A stretch of 64,000 bases of DNA from JBBRYB01 sp038238115 (GCA_038238115.1 JBBRYB010000007.1:1-64000); one strand, 5' to 3'. Positions 16,201 through 25,283 are shown, counted from the first letter of the stretch. A program made the numbers and translations. Notes: generated from the letters alone by a model not told the origin.

Positions 16201-17827
16201 GACTTCCTCCGGGGGGTGGGGCTGAGGGCTGTGTTGCTGGGGGCAGCAGGACGGCGGAGACGGTAGTGCCTCCGCCCGGTCGGTTGGCGATCGTGAGCTC
16301 GCCGTTGATCCGAAGGGCTCGTTCATTCATGATGTGCAGCCCGTAGTGGTCCTCACGCGGACCCGCAGACCCGATGCCGTCGTCATCGATCCGGATCTCG
16401 GCAAGGGGCGGGTCCACACGGCACGAAACCCACAGGTTGCTGGCGTGCGAGTGCTTGCGAGCGTTCGTGACCGCCTCCTGGGCGATCCTCAACAGCTCGG
16501 TCTCCACGTCGAGACGAAGTCGGCTCGGCGACTCCTCGAGCGAGACGTGCACCGCCATACCCGAGCCCTTGCCGACCTCGCGCACGTGGTCGGCAAGCAC
16601 CGAACCGAGTCCCGCATGGGTAGTGACACCGCTGCGCAGGTCGAAGATCGACAACCGGAGATCAGTCACCACCCGGGTGAGCTCCTCGCGAAGGCCGACC
16701 AGCCCGGCTCGGTGGTCCTGGTCGCACTCGTCACGCGCCAGGTCGTCGACGAGGTAGCCCATCGAGGCGATCTCCTGCGCGATTCCGTCATGAATCTCGC
16801 GGGCCAGTCGCCGACGCTCCTCGACCGTTGCCACGGCCCGGACGTCGGAAAAGAGCACGGCCGACTCCAGCCGGAGCGCGTCGTCGTCGAGCTTCGTCTG
16901 CAGGTCGTCGAGCACGTCCTTGGGCACCAGCTTCGCCCCCTCGACAACAATCGCGCCGATCGCGCGAGTTCCGACGACAAGAGGCAGGCAGGTACGTTGC
17001 GGCTGGCTCGGCCCGATGCTCGACGTGGGTTCCTGCAAGGCCCGCTGCTGGGTCATCGATGATCGCACGATCGAGTCGTCTGCCGAAGCCGCGATGGCTT
17101 CACCGTCACCACGGGTGGCGATGACGGAGGGTCCGCCGGAGCTGAGTCTGAGCAGGAGCGCTGCCCGCTCCCCACCGAGCGACTCCATGCTGCTTGCGAG
17201 CACGTCCTCCGAGACGACCGCGATGTCGAGGCCTCCGGGAAGCTCTCGGGTGATGGTGCGCAGCTGCCCGAGGAGGCGGTGAGCGGAGGCGTACGGCGTC
17301 GAGGTGGTGTCTCGCTCCACCAGCCTGAGCTGGCGGATCCAGGCACCCAGGACGCCTGCGGCGAATCCGGTCATCAGCCACGGTCCAGCGAAGTCCAGCA
17401 GGCTGCGTCCGGTCGTCGGCTGCTGGGCTTGGATGGCCATCAGCGTCACCGTCTGGGCAGCCACGACACTGAAGGCCGGCAGGGTCCCACCCCGGAGCCC
17501 GGCGAGCAGTGGGGGTGCGGCGACGTAGATGATGTAGATGTCTGACGCGGGACCGGACATGAGGACCAGGACCACGGCGAAGGCGGCCTCCGCGACAAGT
17601 GCGAACAGATAGGTCCTCGTCATCGGTCCGTCCACGACGGCCCACCAGGTCATGCCGGTGGCGACCGCCACGAGCATCAGCGCCGTGCCGGCGGAGCTGC
17701 TCGGCCCGGTCGTGAGCCAGGCCAGCGTGAAGCCCGCCAGCAGGCAGAAGGCACGCGCCCCGATGTCGATGCGCGCCCGGAGCAGGGCAGCGCGCATGGG
17801 GTGTCGTACAAGTGGAAGGGCGGCCAC
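16175..17827 (-). CDS. NarX-type membrane sensor histidine kinase in the Tad operon
   Basis: A 550-residue kinase. The N-terminal 150 residues hold about five or six membrane helices with very short loops. A linker/GAF-like region (about 190-320) follows. The HisKA_3 dimerisation helix contains EERRRLAREIHDGIAQE with the phosphorylated His346, and the HATPase domain shows EAVTNARKHSHA (N box) and DDDGIGSAGPREDHYGL (G box). This is a complete kinase of the class that pairs with NarL-type regulators, here the next gene. The membrane-embedded sensor suggests a membrane-borne or surface signal, not identifiable from sequence. Confidence 0.9.
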   Translation of the reverse strand: MAALPLVRHPMRAALLRARIDIGARAFCLLAGFTLAWLTTGPSSSAGTALMLVAVATGMTWWAVVDGPMTRTYLFALVAEAAFAVVLVLMSGPASDIYIIYVAAPPLLAGLRGGTLPAFSVVAAQTVTLMAIQAQQPTTGRSLLDFAGPWLMTGFAAGVLGAWIRQLRLVERDTTSTPYASAHRLLGQLRTITRELPGGLDIAVVSEDVLASSMESLGGERAALLLRLSSGGPSVIATRGDGEAIAASADDSIVRSSMTQQRALQEPTSSIGPSQPQRTCLPLVVGTRAIGAIVVEGAKLVPKDVLDDLQTKLDDDALRLESAVLFSDVRAVATVEERRRLAREIHDGIAQEIASMGYLVDDLARDECDQDHRAGLVGLREELTRVVTDLRLSIFDLRSGVTTHAGLGSVLADHVREVGKGSGMAVHVSLEESPSRLRLDVETELLRIAQEAVTNARKHSHASNLWVSCRVDPPLAEIRIDDDGIGSAGPREDHYGLHIMNERALRINGELTIANRPGGGTTVSAVLLPPATQPSAPPPGGSHALHRAAR

Positions 17828-17829
17828 GT

Positions 17830-18792
17830 CTACTGCACCCCCCCTCGGAATGCCCCGATCATCGTGATCACGCCGGGGCCGATCACCGCGATGAAGAGCG
17901 TCGGCAAGATGCAGAACATCAGCGGGAACAAGATCTTGACGGGCACCTTCTGCGCCTTCTCCTCAGCGCGCTGTCGCCGCTTCGTGCGCATCTCGTTGGA
18001 CTGGATGCGCAGCACCTGGCCGATCGGGATGCCGAACGCGTCTGCCTGCACCATGGCCGTGACGAACGACCGCAGCTCGGGGATGTGGGTACGCTCACCG
18101 AGTGCGCGCATGGCGGCCATCCTGCCCATGCCGATGTTCATCTCCTGCAGGACGCGGGCGAACTCCGCCGCGAGAGGTCCGTCGGTGTTGCGCGCGACTC
18201 GTGACAACGCCGCGTCGAACGCAAGACCGGCCTCCACCGAGATGGTCAAGAGGTCGAGGGCGTCGGGCAGGTCGCGCTGCATCTGCTCCGAGCGGTCGTA
18301 GCCCACCTGATAGATGTAGAAGTTCGGCGCGACGAAGCCGACCAGGCTGAGCCCGACGCAGATGATCACTGTAGGAACCAGCGACAGACCCATGACCATG
18401 GTGATCGCGATGCTGAGCAGCAAGCAGCCCGCGAACCCGACAGCCTTGAGCCCGAGGACCCGATCGACGTTCCAGCCCTCCGGGTTTCCCGCCACATCGA
18501 GCCGATGCTGGATCCGGCTGCCGTGGTCTTGACCAGTGAGCCGTCGGCCGATGGCCGAGAACCGGATGACCATGGGTGCGAGCACCCGCTCCGAGAACGG
18601 ACGGTCCACCTCCTCATGCATGTCGGCGGGAAGGGACGAAAAGGCGTGCAATACCGCAAGGGACTTGCCGATCCGGCGCTTCTCGGCTGTCGCGACGCCG
18701 ATCACGGTGAGTGCGAGGCCGATGCTGAGGAAGATCGCTATGACGCCCGCGACGAGCAGCACGCTGGGGGACAGGGTGGTCAGCTGGCTCAT
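17830..18792 (-). CDS. tadC: Tad pilus inner-membrane platform protein TadC
   Basis: A 320-residue type II secretion F-domain protein, one of the paired platform proteins of Flp pilus assembly. Helices lie near 10-32, 115-133, 138-158 and 292-312. The cytoplasmic F domain between them includes LPDALDLLTISVEAGLAF and a second half ending in QRAEEKAQKVPVKILFPL, both typical of TadC. It lies four bases after tadB and two bases before the kinase gene, so translation is probably coupled along this stretch. Confidence 0.92.
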   Translation of the reverse strand: MSQLTTLSPSVLLVAGVIAIFLSIGLALTVIGVATAEKRRIGKSLAVLHAFSSLPADMHEEVDRPFSERVLAPMVIRFSAIGRRLTGQDHGSRIQHRLDVAGNPEGWNVDRVLGLKAVGFAGCLLLSIAITMVMGLSLVPTVIICVGLSLVGFVAPNFYIYQVGYDRSEQMQRDLPDALDLLTISVEAGLAFDAALSRVARNTDGPLAAEFARVLQEMNIGMGRMAAMRALGERTHIPELRSFVTAMVQADAFGIPIGQVLRIQSNEMRTKRRQRAEEKAQKVPVKILFPLMFCILPTLFIAVIGPGVITMIGAFRGGVQ

Positions 18793-18796
18793 GTCC

Positions 18797-19903
18797 TCAC
18801 ACCTCGACCTTGATGGCCTTCTTCAGCCAGAACGTGCCGACCAGCATCATCACGCACGCCAGGCCGGTCATCAGCCAGCCGATGTGGGTGTGAAACATCG
18901 GCGCGATGTACGTCGGCCTGGTCAACACCAGGTAGACGATGAAGAACGGAGGCAACCCACCAAGGATCCAGGCGGACAGGCGGCCTTCGGCGCTGAGCAC
19001 GACGACCTGGCGGCGCAGGTACTCGCGCTCGCGCAGTGTCCCGGCGACGTTGAGCAGCAGCTCGGCGAGGTTGCCCCCGACCTCGCGCTGGATGCGGATC
19101 GCCATGACGACCCACTTGAAGTCCACGCTTTCCATCCGCGTGGCAACGCTCTCAAGGGAGTCCTCGATCTCGACTCCGAGCCGCTGCTCGACGATCGCCC
19201 GTCCGAACTCGCCCGAGATCGGCTCGGTTCCCTCCTTGACAACCGTGTCGACCGCCTGCGAGAGGGACAGACCAGCCTGCAGACCGCCGGCCATGATCTG
19301 CAGAGTCTCGGCCAAGCCAGCGTTGAACTTCTTGATCCGACGAGCTGCCTTGAACGACAGGTAGAACCAGGGGAACACCAGTCCCATGGCCAAGAAGAGC
19401 AGCGTCACGAAGATGTTGCCGCCGGAGATCAGCAGACCGATAAAGCCGCCGCCGATCCCGATGCCGGTGTGCAACAGCAGCCACTCCGCTGCCTTGAGGT
19501 TGATCCCTCCCGCCTCGAGCTTCTTGGCGATCACCTCCTCGAGGTCGCGACGTACGACGACGTGGCTTGCCAGGTTGACCGCAGCCTTCTTGAGGTCCGT
19601 TCCCTGCATGTCCTGTGGCGCAGCCTCAGTACGTCGCATGCCATGGACCGTGTAGAGCGAGAGCTGTTTCTGCATCGGGCTGGGAGGCTTCGGCACCACG
19701 TGGTTGAGGCCGAACATCAGCAGCGCGGCCACGGCGACGAACAGCAGCAGCACACCACCGACGAGCCAGCCGATCGAGACGCTGGCAGCGGCCTGAGACG
19801 GCTGGTAGCTCGGCGTGTCGGCGTACGCAGCGGCAGGCGCCACGGTGAGCAGCGCCGCGGAGGATGCGAGCAGCAGCGCGAGCCGAGTCCGGCGAGATGT
19901 CAT
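18797..19903 (-). CDS. tadB: Tad pilus inner-membrane platform protein TadB with a signal-like N-terminus
   Basis: A 368-residue type II secretion F-domain protein that partners TadC. The C-terminal 200 residues have the usual order, with AETLQIMAGGLQAGLSLSQA in the cytoplasmic domain and two C-terminal helices. Unusually, residues 1-30 look like a cleavable signal peptide (hydrophobic run ending AAAYADTP), followed by a further membrane helix at 43-66. Some actinobacterial TadB proteins carry an exported N-terminal domain, and this may be a shortened remnant. ATG at 19903 overlaps the cpaF stop as ATGA. Confidence 0.9.
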   Translation of the reverse strand: MTSRRTRLALLLASSAALLTVAPAAAYADTPSYQPSQAAASVSIGWLVGGVLLLFVAVAALLMFGLNHVVPKPPSPMQKQLSLYTVHGMRRTEAAPQDMQGTDLKKAAVNLASHVVVRRDLEEVIAKKLEAGGINLKAAEWLLLHTGIGIGGGFIGLLISGGNIFVTLLFLAMGLVFPWFYLSFKAARRIKKFNAGLAETLQIMAGGLQAGLSLSQAVDTVVKEGTEPISGEFGRAIVEQRLGVEIEDSLESVATRMESVDFKWVVMAIRIQREVGGNLAELLLNVAGTLREREYLRRQVVVLSAEGRLSAWILGGLPPFFIVYLVLTRPTYIAPMFHTHIGWLMTGLACVMMLVGTFWLKKAIKVEV

Positions 19904-21291
19904 CGCAGCGGCCCGTCGAGCATGAAGAGCCGCGGGTCGGGTCGCACACCGTGCTCCTCGAGCTTGCTGATGAACCTCGGCCGCAGGCCCCTCGAGCGGA
20001 GCTGGCCGAGCGAGCGACCGGCGGCGTCGAATCCGGCGCTGTGGTCGAACGTGAAGAGGTCCTGGAGCGTGATGATGTCACCCTCCATGCCCGCCACCTC
20101 GGTCACGTAGGTGATGCGGCGGGTGCCGTCCTTGAGGCGGGTCTGCTGGATGATGAGGTTAACGGCGCTCGAGACCTGCTCGCGGATGGCCCGCACCGGG
20201 AGGTCCATCCCCGACATCAGCACCATGGTCTCGAGCCGGGCGAGGGCGTCGCGCGGAGTGTTGGCGTGCAGCGTGGAGATCGAGCCGTCGTGGCCGGTGT
20301 TCATCGCCTGCAGCATGTCGAGGGCTGCCGCGTCACGGATCTCGCCGACGACGATGCGGTCGGGCCGCATGCGCAGTGAGTTGCGGACCAGGTCGCGGAT
20401 CTTGACCTCTCCCTTGCCCTCGATGTTCGGTGGGCGGGACTCGAGCCGCAGCACATGGTCTTGGTGCAGGCGCAGTTCGGCGGCGTCCTCGATCGTGACG
20501 ATGCGCTCGTCGGTGGGGATGAAGGACGAGAGCACATTGAGCGTCGTGGTCTTGCCGGCGCCCGTGCCGCCGGACACCAAGATGTTGAGCCGACCTCGCA
20601 CACAGTCGTTGAGCAAGGTGGCGACCGGCTGGGAGATCGTGCCGAACAGGACCAGGTCGTCGACCGTGAAGGGGTCAGCGGAGAACTTGCGGATCGTCAG
20701 CAGCGAACCGTCGAGGGCCAGCGGCGGTACGACGGCGTTGACGCGGCTTCCGTCGGGCAGGCGAGCGTCGCACATCGGGCTCGACTCGTCGATGCGGCGG
20801 CCGATCCGGGCCACGATCTTGTCGATCGTGCGGCGCAGGTGCGCCTCGTCGCTGAACCGGCCGTCGATGTGCTGCAGCTTGCCGTGTCGCTCGATCCAGA
20901 TGTCGTGCGGCCCGTTGACCATGATCTCGGTGATGTCCGCGTCACGCAGGAAGGGCTCGATCGGTCCGTAGCCCAAGATGTCGTCGGCGACCTCCTGGGT
21001 GATCTTGACCCGGTCGGCCATCGTGAGCGGCGTGTCCTCGGTCTGGATCACTTCCTGCAAGGTGGCGCGCACCTGCTGCTCGAGCTCGGTCTGGGACTTC
21101 TTCGCGTCGTACAGCTTCGGACCGATCGAGGTGACGAGACGCTGGTGCACGGTGCGCTTGACGTCGGTGAACGGGTCTTCGGTGGACTTGACCCGCTGTC
21201 GCTGCCCATCGACGGGGCCGCCGGCTGGCTGCGACGCGTTCGTCGGTTGACGATGGGCCTGGGCCTGGGCCAGCCGGTCAGCGAGCGTCAT
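19900..21291 (-). CDS. cpaF: Tad pilus assembly ATPase CpaF/TadA
   Basis: A 463-residue secretion ATPase that powers Flp pilus assembly. The N-terminal 110 residues are a charged helical region. The core has the Walker A loop SGGTGAGKTTTLNVL, the Asp box IEDAAELRL, the Walker B region MRPDRIVVGEIRD and the His box STLHANTPRDALARL. Those four motifs are intact, so the enzyme should be active. ATG at 21291 overlaps the cpaE stop by ATGA; the upstream frame to 21384 is shadow sequence from cpaE. Confidence 0.95.
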   Translation of the reverse strand: MTLADRLAQAQAHRQPTNASQPAGGPVDGQRQRVKSTEDPFTDVKRTVHQRLVTSIGPKLYDAKKSQTELEQQVRATLQEVIQTEDTPLTMADRVKITQEVADDILGYGPIEPFLRDADITEIMVNGPHDIWIERHGKLQHIDGRFSDEAHLRRTIDKIVARIGRRIDESSPMCDARLPDGSRVNAVVPPLALDGSLLTIRKFSADPFTVDDLVLFGTISQPVATLLNDCVRGRLNILVSGGTGAGKTTTLNVLSSFIPTDERIVTIEDAAELRLHQDHVLRLESRPPNIEGKGEVKIRDLVRNSLRMRPDRIVVGEIRDAAALDMLQAMNTGHDGSISTLHANTPRDALARLETMVLMSGMDLPVRAIREQVSSAVNLIIQQTRLKDGTRRITYVTEVAGMEGDIITLQDLFTFDHSAGFDAAGRSLGQLRSRGLRPRFISKLEEHGVRPDPRLFMLDGPLR

Positions 21292-22487
21292 GCGCGGGCA
21301 CTTCGTCGGCGCAGCAGTCCCGAGCGCTTCGGCTCGGCTGGCAGAGCAGCGCCGGGCGGGGCCGGCGCCGCCTCGGGAACGCATTCGTGGGCCAGCCGCA
21401 GGATCGCCTGGGACACGGCGTGACGGGGGCTCTGGAGCACGATCGGCCGTCCCTGGTTGATCGACGTGGGTACGTCGTTGGACTGCGGGATCGCGGCGGT
21501 GATCCGCATTCCGAGCGTGTTCTCGACCTCGGCGGGGGTAAGGCCGACCTTCATGTCCGCGCGGTTGAGCACCAGCCGCCAGCGATCGCTCGGGTGGTTG
21601 AGCAAAGACAGGGTCTCCGACGTGACCTTGAGACTCTTCAGCGCCGGCACGTCGAGGTTGGCGACGAGCAGGAGCAGGTCGGACTCGTCGAAGGCCTGGA
21701 GCACGACGTCGTCGAACGCGGGCGGGGTGTCCACCACCACGACGTCGAAGCGCTCCTTGAGGATGCGGAGCACGCGCCCGATCAGCTCGCCCTTGATGCG
21801 CTCCTTCGCGTCGGGCTGCACGGGCGCGACAAGGGCGCTGAGACCGGGTGAGTGCTGTGTCAGCAGACTGTCGACCGCCTGCTCGTCGAGGGAGCCCTCC
21901 ATCGCGACCGCGTCGGCGATCGTGTGCACGGGAAAGAGCTGCAAGACGATCGAGACGTCGCCGAAGGCCAGGTCCAGGTCGACGATGCAGACCGAGCGCC
22001 TGCCACCGTCGGCCAGGCAGGCGGCGAGGTTAGTGGAGATCGTGGTCTTTCCCACCCCGCCTTTGGCCGAGAAGACAGTGATCAGCCTGCCGCGGACGGG
22101 TGGGGTCTGAGCCCGCTCGCCCGCTGAGTTCGTGAGTACGTCATGCAGAGCGTGGGCACGGGCAACGGCCTCGTTGAGGGCCCTGAGGTCACGCTCCTCG
22201 ACCACCTCCCGCATTCCGGCGCGCAGCGCCTCGGCGAGCACGGCGGTGTCGACCCGACGGCGTACGAGGATCACGCCGAGGGCAGGTTTCGTCACCCGCA
22301 ACGTGTCGGCTACGGCGACGGCCGCGGCGAGGTCGGTCGACGGGCCGAGGATCACGGTGGAGGTGTCGGGGCGCTCATCGAGGAAGCGGTGGAGGTACTC
22401 GACGGCGGGTACGACGGCACTTGCCGCTCCCACCGCGGACTGCAACGCCCCGGCGGCGCGATGGTCGATCTCGACGATGACGGTCAT
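21288..22487 (-). CDS. cpaE: Tad pilus localisation ATPase CpaE/TadZ
   Basis: A 399-residue ParA/MinD-like ATPase. Residues 1-125 resemble an atypical receiver domain, as in other CpaE/TadZ proteins. The ATPase part has the deviant Walker A motif FSAKGGVGKTTISTNLA (about 137-153), with the signature lysine just before GGVGKT, then CIVDLDLAFGD and VVVDTPPAFDD. This protein positions the pilus machine at one site on the membrane. The last 35 residues are Pro/Ala/Arg-rich. It lies seven bases after cpaB in the same operon. Confidence 0.92.
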   Translation of the reverse strand: MTVIVEIDHRAAGALQSAVGAASAVVPAVEYLHRFLDERPDTSTVILGPSTDLAAAVAVADTLRVTKPALGVILVRRRVDTAVLAEALRAGMREVVEERDLRALNEAVARAHALHDVLTNSAGERAQTPPVRGRLITVFSAKGGVGKTTISTNLAACLADGGRRSVCIVDLDLAFGDVSIVLQLFPVHTIADAVAMEGSLDEQAVDSLLTQHSPGLSALVAPVQPDAKERIKGELIGRVLRILKERFDVVVVDTPPAFDDVVLQAFDESDLLLLVANLDVPALKSLKVTSETLSLLNHPSDRWRLVLNRADMKVGLTPAEVENTLGMRITAAIPQSNDVPTSINQGRPIVLQSPRHAVSQAILRLAHECVPEAAPAPPGAALPAEPKRSGLLRRRSARA

Positions 22488-22494
22488 GGCGCTG

Positions 22495-23235
22495 TCACCC
22501 GAAGAGGTTCTGTGCGCTGATGCCGTCGCTCGGCTTGACCACGGAGTCGTCGGTCAGCAGCCCGAAGCTGAGCTCGCCCGACGTCGTGCCGAAGATCGTC
22601 CGCTCGCTCTCGCCCTGCGACAGCGCGAGCGTCAAGATGGTCTTGCTCACCTCTTCGGTGGTCTGGGTGCCCGTGCCGGTCGTCGTCGTCGTCGACGAGA
22701 TCGTGCTGGCGCCCACGCCGATGACCTCCACGTCAGCGAGCAGAAGCCGGGTGAAGCTCGTCTGGGTGCCTTTGGTGCCGTCTCGGCTGGCTGACAAGAA
22801 GATGGCGACATGAGAGCCGGGGTTCACAAACCCCGCGACCCGGGCGGGGTCGGTGAGCTGCACGGAGATTGCCATCTTCTCCTTGGGGATCGTGAGGGTC
22901 TGCGCGTTCGTCGTCGTGCCGAACTTGTCCGACAGGATCTGCTCGCCGGGGTAGATCGTGGTCAGCGCCAGCTGTCCGCGAAGTCCGGCGGTCGACGTCA
23001 GCGCGGCGGGGAGGATGTTGGCCCGGGGTACCTCGGTCAGCGCCAGCTTGCCGGCTGACTGGGCGTCGTCGATGGACTCGCCTACAGCGATCACGTCCGT
23101 GGCCGTCAGCACCTGAACCGGGTTCTGGTCGGCGATCGCACGGTCATTGATGCCCTGCACGTAGAGGAAGACGAGCGTGCTGCCCAGACCGGCGACGACG
23201 ATCGCCACCAGCATCAAGATCGTGCGTCGACCCAT
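22495..23235 (-). CDS. cpaB: Flp pilus assembly protein CpaB/RcpC
   Basis: A 246-residue periplasmic pilus assembly protein with an N-terminal anchor helix (about 5-26) and the SAF/CpaB beta-clip region. Typical features are TEVPRANILPAAL, TIYPGEQIL and EKMAISVQLTDPARVAGFVNPGSHV. A low-complexity Thr/Ser stretch (about 165-185) precedes the last strand. ATG at 23235, with AAGGGATG upstream, is chosen because the longer frame to 23499 contains no protein-like sequence. It is the first gene of the Tad operon and follows a long, A+T-richer leader. Confidence 0.9.
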   Translation of the reverse strand: MGRRTILMLVAIVVAGLGSTLVFLYVQGINDRAIADQNPVQVLTATDVIAVGESIDDAQSAGKLALTEVPRANILPAALTSTAGLRGQLALTTIYPGEQILSDKFGTTTNAQTLTIPKEKMAISVQLTDPARVAGFVNPGSHVAIFLSASRDGTKGTQTSFTRLLLADVEVIGVGASTISSTTTTTGTGTQTTEEVSKTILTLALSQGESERTIFGTTSGELSFGLLTDDSVVKPSDGISAQNLFG

Positions 23236-23562
23236 GTCGCAACATCCCTTCACCTGGCGTCCGAGACCCCCGCCATCGCAGGCGGCGGCCGACAGGTGAG
23301 AACGGAGACGTCGGTGCACTGATGCGACGGTCAAGTAAATCGCGCTTGACTCCGCTGGGTAATCGAAATGCAACTCTCCGTCACAGAATGGTCCTTCCTG
23401 GTCAGCAGGAGTAGTCCGTTCAGGGGATCCCCAAACCTCGCTAATAGGCTTATTTAGCACTATCTCGCTGCTGTGCTCGCCAAGAGGACTAGTCAGCATC
23501 CGGCTGCCCAGCGGGTAGTCTCACCATCCATCACCACCGACGACGTAGGGGCAGTGCGGGAG
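23236..23562. promoter_or_regulatory. Divergent regulatory region between the Tad operon and the SRPBCC gene
   Basis: About 330 bases without a gene. The part from about 23330 to 23470 is clearly richer in A+T than its surroundings. It should contain the Tad operon promoter on the minus strand, for which several TTNAC-like elements compete, and the promoter of the SRPBCC gene on the plus strand, where TAGTCT at 23516-23521 lies 41 nt before the start. It also contains the inverted repeat listed separately. Confidence 0.55.
23440..23458. promoter_or_regulatory. AT-rich inverted repeat upstream of the Tad operon
   Basis: GCTAATAGGCTTATTTAGC is a 19-base imperfect palindrome with GCTAA/TTAGC arms, in an otherwise GC-rich genome. 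It contains TAGGCT, the same -10-like hexamer used elsewhere in the window. It could be a regulator-binding site or part of an extended promoter. It would be a candidate target for the operon's own NarL-type regulator, but that is speculation. Confidence 0.35.
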
Positions 23563-24000
23563 ATGGCAGACCAGACGACCTCGAGCATCCAGATCCTCAC
23601 CGACCCCGCGACCGTGATGGCCGTGATCGCCGACTTCGACAGCTACCCGGACTGGGCGACAGGCGTCAAGTCCGCCACGGTGCTGACCGAGCATGCCGAC
23701 GGCCGCGCTGGTGAGGTCGCGTTCGTCCTCGACGCTGCTCCGATCCGCGACGAGTACACGCTGACCTATGAGTGGGACGGCGACGAGCAGGTGAGCTGGT
23801 CTCTCGTCCGGGCGAAGGTTCTGAAAACGATGGAGGGCGCCTACATCCTCCGCGGCGACAGCGAGACGACCGAGGTGACCTATCAGCTGGCCGTCGACCT
23901 CTCGATCCCCATCATCGGCATGCTCAAGCGCAAGGGGGAGAAGGTCATCATCGACACGGCGCTCAAGGGACTCAAACAGCGTGTCGAGTCGCGAGGCTGA
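23563..24000 (+). CDS. SRPBCC/START-like lipid-binding family protein (Rv2185c-like)
   Basis: A 145-residue protein with the helix-grip fold used by polyketide cyclase/START-like proteins to hold hydrophobic ligands. It begins MADQTTSSIQILTDPATVMAV and has the family's DFDSYPDWATGVKSATVL segment, then alternating beta strands and a long C-terminal helix. The genomic neighbourhood matches M. tuberculosis Rv2185c. The ligand is unknown. The ATG at 23563 is preceded by GGGAG; a frame upstream to 23473 is rich in polar residues and does not look conserved. Confidence 0.82.
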   Translation: MADQTTSSIQILTDPATVMAVIADFDSYPDWATGVKSATVLTEHADGRAGEVAFVLDAAPIRDEYTLTYEWDGDEQVSWSLVRAKVLKTMEGAYILRGDSETTEVTYQLAVDLSIPIIGMLKRKGEKVIIDTALKGLKQRVESRG

Positions 24001-24006
24001 GGCGTG

Positions 24007-24342
24007 ATGAGTTCTGACCCGGTGGGATCGCTAGCCGAGGAGGCGGCAAAGCTGATCGTCGCGATCCAGGGCTGGGCGGAGGGTGTGCAGGCCGCCACCG
24101 AGCCAGAGGCGGGGAGCCAGCATGACCCGGAGCACTCCCATGACCCGGTATCGGCAGAGTGCAGGTTCTGCCCGTTCTGTACGGCGGTTCGCCTCGCTCG
24201 AGCGACAACGCCTGAGGTGCGGGACCATTTCTCCAGCGCGGTGTCGTCGCTCGCCCTCGCGGTCAAGGGACTGCTCGACGATCCGCCACCACCGGCCGCA
24301 GGCACGTCCCCCGCCGAGAAGATCGACCTCGCGGAGGACTGA
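24007..24342 (+). CDS. Small DUF5304-like protein with a CxxCxxC-type motif
   Basis: A 111-residue protein of unknown function. The N-terminal helix EEAAKLIVAIQGWAEGVQAA and a C-terminal helix flank ECRFCPFCTAVR, where three close cysteines could bind metal or form a disulfide. A His/Pro/Asp-rich linker separates them. In Streptomyces a similar gene lies between an SRPBCC gene and the glucokinase glkA, exactly as here, which is my basis for naming DUF5304. A GTG one codon upstream is an alternative start. Confidence 0.65.
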   Translation: MSSDPVGSLAEEAAKLIVAIQGWAEGVQAATEPEAGSQHDPEHSHDPVSAECRFCPFCTAVRLARATTPEVRDHFSSAVSSLALAVKGLLDDPPPPAAGTSPAEKIDLAED

Positions 24343-24347
24343 GGCCC

Positions 24348-25283
24348 ATGTCAGAGACGATTGGGATCGATGTCGGCGGCACGAAGATGGCCGGTGGGGT
24401 CGTGACCCCCGACGGCCGCGTGATCGCGGAGGCGCGGCGAGATACGCCGGCCCAGGACGCCCTGGCCACGGTGGACGCCATCGTCGACCTGGTCAAGGAG
24501 CTCACGCCAGGACACGACGTCGAGGCGATCGGCATCGGCGCGGCGGGATTCGTCGACGCCGACCGGGCAACCGTCATGTTCGCGCCGAACCTGGCGTGGC
24601 GCAACGAGCCGCTTCGCAAGGCGGTGCAGGACGAGGTCGGCCTTCCCGTATTCGTCGAGAACGACGTCAACGCCGCCGCCTGGGGCGAGTTCCGGTTCGG
24701 CGCCGGCGCCGATGTCGACGACCTGCTCATGGTGGCGCTTGGCACCGGGGTGGGCGGCGGGATCGTCGTCGAGGGTCAGATGATGCGTGGCTCCTTTGGC
24801 GTCGCCGGCGAGATCGGCCACATCCGGGTCGTGCCCAACGGCCACCTCTGTGGATGTGGACAGCACGGCTGCTTGGAGCAGTACGCGAGTGGTCGGGCGC
24901 TCGTGCGCGAGGCCAGAAACCGGGCGTCGGCCGGAAGTGCGCTGCTTGAGGCCGCGGGTGGTGACCCGAACGCCATTCGCGGCTCGATGATCACCCTCGC
25001 GGCACAGCAAGGAGACCCGTTGAGCATGGCCCTGTTCGCGGAGGCCGGGCGCTGGCTCGGGGAGGGCGTCGCCTCGCTGGCCGCTGTGCTCGACCCACGG
25101 GTCGTCGTGGTGGGAGGCGGCGTCGCCGATGCCGGCCCGCTGCTGATGGGGCCGACTGAGGAGGCGTTCGACAGCCACCTCCCGGCGGGTGCCAACAGAC
25201 CTCGTCTGGAGTTTCGTCTGGCCACGTTGGGTAACGAGGCTGGCATGGTCGGAGCCGCGGACTTGGCGCGAGGTGGTCACTGA
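24348..25283 (+). CDS. ROK-family glucokinase
   Basis: A 311-residue sugar kinase. It has the phosphate-binding IGIDVGGTKMAGG at the N-terminus, a catalytic aspartate in VENDVNAAAWGE, the ATP-site segment ALGTGVGGGIV and the ROK zinc motif with CGCGQHGCLEQYASG. The match to actinobacterial glucokinase (GlkA) is close throughout. It probably makes glucose 6-phosphate and may take part in carbon catabolite control as in Streptomyces. It follows the DUF5304-like gene by five bases and its stop overlaps the next ROK gene. Confidence 0.9.
   Translation: MSETIGIDVGGTKMAGGVVTPDGRVIAEARRDTPAQDALATVDAIVDLVKELTPGHDVEAIGIGAAGFVDADRATVMFAPNLAWRNEPLRKAVQDEVGLPVFVENDVNAAAWGEFRFGAGADVDDLLMVALGTGVGGGIVVEGQMMRGSFGVAGEIGHIRVVPNGHLCGCGQHGCLEQYASGRALVREARNRASAGSALLEAAGGDPNAIRGSMITLAAQQGDPLSMALFAEAGRWLGEGVASLAAVLDPRVVVVGGGVADAGPLLMGPTEEAFDSHLPAGANRPRLEFRLATLGNEAGMVGAADLARGGH

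Noticed and set aside
16175..17827. Tad block as part of a prophage or conjugative element
   Set aside because: No integrase, relaxase, phage structural gene, tRNA or direct repeat flanks it.
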